From Desulfatirhabdium butyrativorans (GTDB lineage Bacteria > Desulfobacterota > Desulfobacteria > Desulfobacterales > DYRK01), in contig DYRK01000102.1 in the NCBI GenBank assembly GCA_020718785.1, positions 1 through 11,519 of the forward strand: a stretch of 11,519 nt of DNA, written 5' to 3'. The translations under genes and the position numbers were made by a program. This document shows positions 6,062 to 11,519 of this stretch, piece by piece. Below the pieces are notes generated by a model. The model did no database searches, was not told the DNA's origin, and saw only the letters and a list, made by a program, of their open reading frames with translations. How positions within the stretch are numbered: the first letter of the stretch is position 1; each line of letters starts with the position of its first letter.

Positions 6062-7369
6062 ATGATTCAGAAATTTCTGAACACTTTAATATACGGCGTA
6101 TTATTCTTCATTGTTTTCTTTCATTCTGCTTTTGCCCAAGATATGATACCTTTTGCTTCAACTCCTGAACCTGTCGGTTCAGGAGCAAGAGCATTGGGAA
6201 TGGGCGGAGCATTTATCGCAGTTGCAGACGATGCTACCGCAGCTTCTTGGAATCCCGCGGGACTTGTTCAATTAGACAGACCTGAAATGTCCATTGTATG
6301 GAACGGATTTCACAGAACTGAAGATAGTATGTCTGCCTTTTCTGAAAATAACGAAATCCAAAGGATTTCCAATCAGGATATCAATTATCTTAGCATGGTT
6401 TATCCTTTCAATCTTTTTGACAGAAATATTACACTTGCTCTCAATTATCAGCATCTTTATGATTTTAAAAATGAACAAAATTTCAAAATGTCTCTTAGTG
6501 ACGAGCTTAGAGATATAACCTATGAAGAAAATGGAAGTCTTTCAGCTATTGGAGTGGCATGTGCTATTAAAGCTACACCTCAGCTTTATTTTGGAGTTAC
6601 ATTAAACTTTTGGAATAACTATTTTAATAAATGGGAAAAATCCTATGTGTCAGATTCTCTTATTGTATGGGATGAAGCAAATTTTTTTGTTTATGAGCGA
6701 TGGAAAGAAGAATATTCATTCAAAGGTGTTAATGCGAATATCGGGATACTCTGGCGTACACCTGATGATAAATTAAAAATCGGCGGAGTGATTAAATTAC
6801 CTTTTACAGCAGATTTAAAAAGCGAAACAAAAATGTATCAGCAATATGAATATACTGGAAAATCTATTTTTGGATATCATAGGAATATGAAAATAGATAT
6901 GCCAATTTCTTATGGGATTGGTTTTTCTTACCGTCCATCAGATCAAATTAACCTTTCAGCAGATATTTATAAAACACAATGGCAGGATTTTATTATAAAA
7001 GATGAATACGGTAACAAAATATCTTATATTACAGGTAAGTCTTCAGATGAATCAGATATTGATCCTACTATTCAATTTAGAATGGGAGCAGAATATATCT
7101 TTATCAAATCTTTTGAGAAAGCAAAATTTTTAATAATACCTGTCAGATCAGGAATATTTTATAGTCCTGCTCCTGCCGAAGAACGTCCTGATGATTATTA
7201 TGGTTTCAGTTTAGGCACAGGTATCGCGACAAACAGATTTTCTTTTGATGTCGCTTATCAATACCGGTGGGGGAATAATGTAAGGTCTCATATTTTACCG
7301 GATGATATGGATTTTTCACAAGACATAAGTGAGCATAATATTTATTCATCTTTGACTATCTATTTTTGA
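6062..7369 (+). CDS. Outer-membrane beta-barrel protein, PorV/FadL-like
   Basis: The 435-residue product starts with a signal peptide (1-25, cut after HSAFA). The mature N-terminus has the signature ARALGMGGAFIAVADDATA followed by ASWNPAGL (residues 42-68), typical of the PorV/UPF0164 and FadL-related barrels. The rest alternates polar and hydrophobic residues with many aromatic strand ends, and the chain ends in LTIYF, a C-terminal phenylalanine as expected for BAM-dependent barrels. It begins eight bases after the previous gene, and its AAAGG ribosome site overlaps that gene's end, so it belongs to the CHAT operon. FadL relatives move hydrophobic compounds and PorV relatives escort secreted proteins; the sequence alone does not decide. 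The DNA is clearly AT-richer than lysS. Confidence 0.82.
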   Translation: MIQKFLNTLIYGVLFFIVFFHSAFAQDMIPFASTPEPVGSGARALGMGGAFIAVADDATAASWNPAGLVQLDRPEMSIVWNGFHRTEDSMSAFSENNEIQRISNQDINYLSMVYPFNLFDRNITLALNYQHLYDFKNEQNFKMSLSDELRDITYEENGSLSAIGVACAIKATPQLYFGVTLNFWNNYFNKWEKSYVSDSLIVWDEANFFVYERWKEEYSFKGVNANIGILWRTPDDKLKIGGVIKLPFTADLKSETKMYQQYEYTGKSIFGYHRNMKIDMPISYGIGFSYRPSDQINLSADIYKTQWQDFIIKDEYGNKISYITGKSSDESDIDPTIQFRMGAEYIFIKSFEKAKFLIIPVRSGIFYSPAPAEERPDDYYGFSLGTGIATNRFSFDVAYQYRWGNNVRSHILPDDMDFSQDISEHNIYSSLTIYF

Positions 7370-7396
7370 TTATCGTGTCATGTGTGAGAAAAAAAC

Positions 7397-9334
7397 CTAT
7401 TCTGTTATCACCATATCATGTTCTTTAACGTCTTCGGGTTTGCAATTCTGTAATTCGGCTTTTGTTCTATCACTTAACAGTTCTTTTATCTTTGCATAGC
7501 AGATAGTTCCCTCTTTTTCTCGGTAAATAATTAATCTTGTTCCGACTTTGAGTTTAGGACTGGAAAGATTTGTAAATATTATGTTATCATTAATTTCAAC
7601 AATCTTGCCTTTTAACAAAGGAAATTCTATAAGTATTTTATTTGCCAATCCATAGGCAAATGATTTCAAGTCTTCCACTTTATAGGCTTCGTCGTAGATT
7701 TCTATATAAGTGATAAGTTCGGATGTTTCTGTATCAATGACTTTGCCTACAATTTCAATATTCGAGAAGGATATGTTGATTTTTCCTTCAATCTTATACC
7801 GAGCATCTTTGCTTTTCTCATCCGTCAAAATCCGAAAACCATTCTCTTTAAGAGCAAAACTAAAAAAATCTTTAAATTCATTCCTGATCTGAGTATATTC
7901 TCCGTCCACTTCAAAAGGAAAAACCAATAACGCCATTCGCTCTCTTTTCTCAGATTCTTTTCTTATAATAACAATTGACTCTGATTGTCCTTCGTTACCT
8001 GCCTCATCTATAGCTTTAACAATAACTTTATTTTCCCCTTCGTTAAGTTCAAGCATATAACCAAAAGAAATTTTTTTACCTCTCAGACGGCGAATATCAA
8101 TTTTATTGCCATTTAATTCAAGATATAAGTTTTTAATAACATCATCAGAGCTTACTTCAACGCTGAGATATACTCTTTCCTGATATACTTCTTGTCCGTC
8201 AGTTAAATTTTTGATTTCAACCTTAATATGTGAAGATTTTTTTTGAATTAGTTCCGAATCGTTGCCGGCATTGCTGGCAAGTAAGATAGGAAGATAATTA
8301 TAACTCTTTAATGATTGAGATAAAGGAACTGTCATTGTCTTTTCATTTCCAAGAACATCACGGGCTTTTAATATGAGATTATAAGATTCGATTTTCAAGG
8401 TTTCATTGAAATTAATCTCTTTACTTTGTGAAATGGGTATTTTTTGTTCATTGATAAAAAACTCGGCGACACCGCTTTCATCAAAAATAGAACCATCAAT
8501 TGTAACGGTTTTATCATCTTTAACTTTTACATCTCCTTTAATTGAGATATCGGGGGGCAAACGATCTACATTAATTTTTATTAATTTACTACTCATTCCC
8601 CGCATTATATTCTCCGCTTCAACTTTAATAAGATGACTACCCTCTGAAAGATTTAACGAAGTTTTAAATGGAGAATTTTTAGTTAATTCTTCTGCACTAT
8701 TCAATGAAAAATAAGTCTTTTCTTGAATAGTTATTGATTTTATATATGTTTTGTCTTCGACATTTCCGGAAAGAATCACAGTTTCATCCCGAGTCAAAAA
8801 ATCATGCTCATTTCGAGTCAGAAAGCCGTCAATTGTAATTTTCGGCTTCGATATTTCTGCTACCCCTCTATCAACTAACGATTTATAAACACTTTCAAGA
8901 TAAAATAATACCTTATCACTCGGAGATTGACTTAATGAAAGTTCTAATCTGTTCTTTGCTTCTTCTAATTTTCCGTATTTGTAATAAACTATTCCCAATT
9001 CTCTATTCGGAAAATAATCCATAACCCGCATCCCATAGGTTCGGGCATCCCTCTGATCTTTTGATCTTTGTTTAAGGGCTTCTTGCAAATCGGCTACCGC
9101 GCATTCCCATTTCCCGCATTCTGCCCACAAAAATGCTCTTTCATAATAATTCCACCACCGACCTCGGAATAAAGTTTCTCCAAACCATCCCTTTTTACTA
9201 TTTTCTTTAATCGCTTTGCAATATTCTTCTTTGCAATCTTCTTCTTTTAAATGTCTTGTCGGAGGATAGCTTTGGCAGGAAGAAAAATAAGACAGCAATA
9301 ATATCAATATAACCAAATTTTTTATATTTTTCAT
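7397..9334 (-). CDS. Lipoprotein with TPR, Ig-like and TolB/CsgG-like regions
   Basis: The 645-residue product has a lipoprotein signal peptide ending SYFSSC, so C20 would be lipidated; the +2 residue is Q, which favours the outer membrane. Two TPR-like helical pairs follow (about 62-95 and 105-137). Three beta-rich Ig-like segments come next (about 165-257, 260-340 and 372-457), with motifs such as LNEGENKVIVKAIDEAGNEG typical of bacterial Ig or glucodextranase-type domains. Residues about 465-572 (beginning RMALLVFPFEV) resemble TolB/CsgG-like lipoprotein domains, and the last 70 resemble the C-terminal barrel of FlgT-like proteins. The start has AAAGG eight bases upstream. The gene converges on the barrel gene with a 27-base gap and no visible terminator hairpin. 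It may act with the neighbouring barrel at the outer membrane, which is inference. The domain boundaries are approximate. Confidence 0.8.
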   Translation of the reverse strand: MKNIKNLVILILLLSYFSSCQSYPPTRHLKEEDCKEEYCKAIKENSKKGWFGETLFRGRWWNYYERAFLWAECGKWECAVADLQEALKQRSKDQRDARTYGMRVMDYFPNRELGIVYYKYGKLEEAKNRLELSLSQSPSDKVLFYLESVYKSLVDRGVAEISKPKITIDGFLTRNEHDFLTRDETVILSGNVEDKTYIKSITIQEKTYFSLNSAEELTKNSPFKTSLNLSEGSHLIKVEAENIMRGMSSKLIKINVDRLPPDISIKGDVKVKDDKTVTIDGSIFDESGVAEFFINEQKIPISQSKEINFNETLKIESYNLILKARDVLGNEKTMTVPLSQSLKSYNYLPILLASNAGNDSELIQKKSSHIKVEIKNLTDGQEVYQERVYLSVEVSSDDVIKNLYLELNGNKIDIRRLRGKKISFGYMLELNEGENKVIVKAIDEAGNEGQSESIVIIRKESEKRERMALLVFPFEVDGEYTQIRNEFKDFFSFALKENGFRILTDEKSKDARYKIEGKINISFSNIEIVGKVIDTETSELITYIEIYDEAYKVEDLKSFAYGLANKILIEFPLLKGKIVEINDNIIFTNLSSPKLKVGTRLIIYREKEGTICYAKIKELLSDRTKAELQNCKPEDVKEHDMVITE

Positions 9335-9409
9335 TTTTTCAGCCTTTTTCCTATTTTCAGGAATTAAATTTCACCGTGGAGCGCAACCCCTGCACATATT
9401 TTTTTAAAG

Positions 9410-9438
9410 ATGATTCAGACACGGCATCCGATTGTCAA
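9410..9438 (-). promoter_or_regulatory. Candidate promoter of the lipoprotein gene
   Basis: On the minus strand TTGACA (9438-9433) is followed after 17 bases by AATCAT (9415-9410). The start would lie near 9403, about 70 bases before the lipoprotein start codon. The -35 is perfect and the -10 matches four of six. Confidence 0.35.
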
Positions 9439-9462
9439 AAATTCACGCTCCATATTTTGGTC

Positions 9463-9491
9463 TTGACTATTTCAAAAATGTCCTATATACA
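9463..9491 (+). promoter_or_regulatory. Candidate upstream promoter toward lysS
   Basis: TTGACT (9463-9468), 17 bases, TATACA (9486-9491). It lies upstream of the better promoter in the 46-bp repeat and could be a second lysS promoter. Only a motif match supports it. Confidence 0.3.
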
Positions 9492-9525
9492 ACTTATCCA
9501 TTGAATGTCAAGGGGAAAACATTCA

Positions 9526-9571
9526 GGCAACTTAATCTTGACAAGCCTTCTTTAAATAGCCTATCATTGAA
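9526..9571 (+). repeat. 46-bp direct repeat, right copy
   Basis: This is identical to 52-97. Unlike the left copy it is not attached to the coding end of a gene: the preceding sequence is unrelated apart from CATTC, and carries one extra A at the junction. It contains the best lysS promoter. Together with the left copy it brackets the DUF1822, CHAT, barrel and lipoprotein genes. Confidence 0.85.
9538..9567 (+). promoter_or_regulatory. Probable lysS promoter inside right 46-bp repeat
   Basis: TTGACA (9538-9543), an 18-base spacer and TATCAT (9562-9567) form the strongest sigma70-type match ahead of lysS, with an expected start near 9574. That leaves a leader of about 125 bases containing a hairpin. 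Confidence 0.55.
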
Positions 9572-9602
9572 GAACAGATTCAGGGGAGGCTATGAATGCC
9601 GT

Positions 9603-9625
9603 AAAACGATTTTGCAAATCGTTTT
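9603..9625 (+). promoter_or_regulatory. Hairpin in the lysS leader
   Basis: AAAACGATTT (9603-9612) and AAATCGTTTT (9616-9625) form a perfect 10-bp stem around TGC. The 3' arm ends in TTTT and is followed by ATTCTG. The stem has only two G/C pairs, so it would be a weak terminator, but it lies between the promoter and the start codon and is enclosed by an outer complementary pair (CAGGGGAG near 9581, CTCCCTG near 9633). It could be an attenuator or a plain repeat. No T-box sequence is present. Confidence 0.4.
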
Positions 9626-9700
9626 ATTCTGTCTCCCTGAAAATAGGGTTTTCGTGAAACAGAAATTGCAATGCTTCAGAAATGACAGGTAATTCAACTT

Positions 9701-11185
9701 ATGGAAAAAACAAGCGATATTATCGAAACACGCAAGAATAAACTCTCGGAACTGAGAGAACAGAATATCAATCCTTTTCCGAATGATTTCAAAGTATTAC
9801 ATACGGTTGAGGATATTCGGAGAACCATAGAAAATTCGCCCGAAGGGGCAATTACGGAAAATGCTCCGGTATTTGTTGCCGCGGGTCGTATGATCGCGGT
9901 CAACCGCTTCGGAAAATCCACATTTATCCGCTTCAGAGACCGGACGGGCCAGCTTCAGGCATATATCCGGAAAGATATGGCAGGGGATGAGGCTTACGCG
10001 CTGTTCGGAAAATTGGACATCGGCGATTTTGTTGGCGTTAAAGGCGGGATGTTCAAAACCAAAACCGGCGAATGGACCCTGTTGGTCAGAGACTTGAAAC
10101 TCGTGTGCAAGAGTGCGAGACCTCTTCCTGAAAAATTTCACGGACTCAAAGACCCGGAAAAACGCTATCGGCAGCGTTATATTGACCTGATTATGAATGC
10201 CGATGTCCGCGATATTTTCATACGGCGCAACAGAATTATTCAGGCAATCCGGAATTTTCTCATGGACAGGGATTTTCTGGAAGTGGAAACGCCCATGATG
10301 CAGGCGATTCCGGGCGGCGCGGAAGCCACTCCTTTCAAAACGCATCACAATGCCCTGAACATGGACATGTATCTGAGGATTGCGCCCGAACTCTATCTCA
10401 AGCGTCTTGTGGTGGGCGGATTCGAGCGGGTTTTCGAGATCAACCGGAATTTCAGGAACGAAGGCGTTTCCACCCAGCACAATCCCGAATTTACCATGCT
10501 TGAATTTTATCAGGCTTATTCCACCTATCATGACCTGATGGATATGACCGAAGAAATGTTCCGCTATGTATCCCGGCAGATTACAGGGTCTGAAACTCTT
10601 GTATATCAGGGAAATACGATTGATCTGAGCGGAAAATGGCCGCGCATGAGCCTTGCGGAATCGCTTTCGGAACTGGCCGGCGTTGATCCTGCAATTCTCA
10701 ATAACAAAGAACAGTTGCTCGCGTTTGCCGATGATAATGGGGTTAAGATCACGAAAACCGGACGTATCGGAAAAATCATCACCAAACTTTTTGACGCGCT
10801 GGTGGAGCCGAAACTGATTCAGCCCACTTTTATCACCGCGTATCCCGCGGAAGTGTCTCCGCTTTCCAGAAGAAACGAACAAAATCAGGATGTTACAGAC
10901 CGCTTCGAACTCTTTATCGCTGGCAGGGAAATTGCAAACGGCTTTTCCGAACTCAATGATCCCGAAGACCAAAGAGGACGTTTTCAGCAGCAGGTCGAGG
11001 ATCGGACTGCCGGAGACGAAGAAGCCCATCCGATGGATGAGGATTATATCGAGGCTCTGGAATACGGAATGCCGCCGACCGCGGGCGAGGGCATCGGCAT
11101 TGACCGGCTGGTGATGCTCTTTACCGATGCGCCTTCGATCCGGGAAGTTATCCTTTTTCCGCACATGAAACTCAAGGAGGGGTGA
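9701..11185 (+). CDS. lysS: Lysine--tRNA ligase, class II
   Basis: This cytoplasmic enzyme attaches lysine to tRNA-Lys using ATP. The 494 residues have the normal bacterial LysS length and order: a short N-terminal helix, an anticodon-binding OB fold (about 57-135, with GRMIAVNRFGKSTFIRFRD), and the class II catalytic domain. Motif 1 is FLEVETPMM (192-200) followed by IPGGAEATPF. Motif 2 is RVFEINRNFRNEGVSTQHN (243-261), including R252. Motif 3 is GEGIGIDRLVMLF (462-474), including R469, followed by the conserved C-terminal REVILFPHMK. The start lacks a strong ribosome site (AGG 11 bases upstream) but fits the family. The final codons AAG GAG GGG TGA are the first bases of the 87-bp tandem array downstream. 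GC content is higher than in the accessory genes to its left, as expected for a resident housekeeping gene. Confidence 0.98.
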   Translation: MEKTSDIIETRKNKLSELREQNINPFPNDFKVLHTVEDIRRTIENSPEGAITENAPVFVAAGRMIAVNRFGKSTFIRFRDRTGQLQAYIRKDMAGDEAYALFGKLDIGDFVGVKGGMFKTKTGEWTLLVRDLKLVCKSARPLPEKFHGLKDPEKRYRQRYIDLIMNADVRDIFIRRNRIIQAIRNFLMDRDFLEVETPMMQAIPGGAEATPFKTHHNALNMDMYLRIAPELYLKRLVVGGFERVFEINRNFRNEGVSTQHNPEFTMLEFYQAYSTYHDLMDMTEEMFRYVSRQITGSETLVYQGNTIDLSGKWPRMSLAESLSELAGVDPAILNNKEQLLAFADDNGVKITKTGRIGKIITKLFDALVEPKLIQPTFITAYPAEVSPLSRRNEQNQDVTDRFELFIAGREIANGFSELNDPEDQRGRFQQQVEDRTAGDEEAHPMDEDYIEALEYGMPPTAGEGIGIDRLVMLFTDAPSIREVILFPHMKLKEG

Positions 11186-11519
11186 GAGGTTCGGGGTCAG
11201 AGGTCAGAGGTTTCCACCCCTGACCCCTAACCTCGTACCCCTCACCTTTAACTTATGTCAAAGGAGGGGTGAGAGGTTCGGGGTCAGAGATCAGAGGTTT
11301 CCACCCCTGACCCCTAACCTCGTACCCCTCACCTTTAACTTATGTCAAAGGAGGGGTGAGAGGTTCGGGGTCAGAGGTCAGAGGTTTCCACCCCTGACCC
11401 CTAACCTCGTACCCCTCACCTTTAACTTATGTCAAAGGAGGGGTGAGAGGTTCGGGGTCAGAGGTCAGAGGTTTCCACCCCTGACCCCTAACCTCGTACC
11501 CCTCACCTTATAATTATGT
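11174..11519. repeat. 87-bp tandem repeat array, four copies
   Basis: Units start at 11174, 11261, 11348 and 11435 with AAGGAGGGGTGAGAGG, an exact 87-base period. The fourth is cut by the window end two bases short and differs in its tail (TATAATTATGT for TTAACTTATGT). Otherwise only one substitution is seen, G to A at 11290 in unit 2. Each unit is an imperfect palindrome, the G-rich left half (GGTGAGAGGTTCG, GGGGTCAGAGG) facing a C-rich right half (CCCCTGACCCCTAACC, CGTACCCCTCACC), so each RNA copy could fold into a long stem. The first unit overlaps the last three codons and stop of lysS. There are no distinct spacers, so this is not a CRISPR array. Confidence 0.92.

Larger units (their letters stand above)
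9335..9700. other. Divergent intergenic region between the lipoprotein gene and lysS
   Basis: These 366 bases contain candidate promoters for both neighbours, the second 46-bp repeat, and a leader hairpin before lysS. An 86-codon frame at 9432-9692 runs through these signals, has no recognisable domain and no convincing ribosome site, and is not called as a gene. I see no tRNA or known riboswitch. Confidence 0.6.

Noticed and set aside
7370..7396. Bidirectional terminator between the barrel and lipoprotein genes
   Set aside because: The 27 bases contain no inverted repeat of useful length.
9432..9692. 86-codon frame before lysS
   Set aside because: It runs through the promoter repeat and leader hairpin, has no good ribosome site and no recognisable domain.
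9572..9700. T-box or lysine riboswitch ahead of lysS
   Set aside because: There is no T-box core sequence, and the leader is too short for the multi-helix lysine riboswitch.
9797..11164. 455-codon open frame on the minus strand opposite lysS
   Set aside because: It lies wholly antisense to a complete lysS with all class II motifs, and its translation shows no recognisable domain.
11174..11519. CRISPR array
   Set aside because: The whole 87-bp unit repeats, with no unique spacers and no cas genes in view.

Overview
The window looks like chromosomal DNA of a Gram-negative bacterium: it encodes a signal-peptide outer-membrane beta-barrel and a large lipoprotein. The style (CHAT protease with a DUF1822 partner, abundant CCCCCTT/AAGGGGG palindromic intergenic repeats, MITE-like elements beside a housekeeping gene) recalls large or multicellular Desulfobacterota such as Desulfonema relatives. 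That placement is inference. The only certain housekeeping gene is lysS at the right end.

Layout. Positions 1-361 hold the last 26 codons of an unidentified gene, a 46-bp sequence containing a good sigma70 promoter, two perfect hairpins and a candidate promoter. Positions 362-1774 encode a three-part protein: a helical N-terminus, a TRADD-N-like domain and a C-terminal DUF1822 domain. Positions 1767-3767 are a 2-kb nest of mobile DNA. Three short MITE-like elements sit end to end, separated and bounded by four identical copies of TTATTTAA, and an ISL3-like insertion sequence (22-bp perfect inverted repeats, 8-bp TTTTTAAA duplication) lies inside the middle one. Removing this nest restores an operon in which the DUF1822 gene and the CHAT protease gene (3800-5344) are 32 bp apart. 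The CHAT gene is followed within a few bases by a single-pass membrane protein (5352-6053) and an outer-membrane beta-barrel (6062-7369). A convergent gene (7397-9334, minus strand) encodes an outer-membrane-type lipoprotein with TPR, Ig-like and TolB/CsgG-like parts. Positions 9335-9700 are a divergent promoter region containing the second copy of the 46-bp repeat. lysS follows (9701-11185), and an 87-bp tandem repeat array starts inside its last codons and runs to the window end.

How it may work together. The DUF1822/TRADD-N and CHAT proteins match a gene pair familiar from cyanobacteria and other multicellular bacteria, where such domains are linked to programmed-death or conflict systems. 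Here the protease is followed by a membrane-anchored protein and an outer-membrane barrel, suggesting a regulator - protease - envelope chain. This is inference; no substrate can be read from sequence. The whole accessory block lies between the two 46-bp direct repeats, the left one forming the 3' end of a gene, which resembles an island inserted beside lysS, although no integrase is visible.
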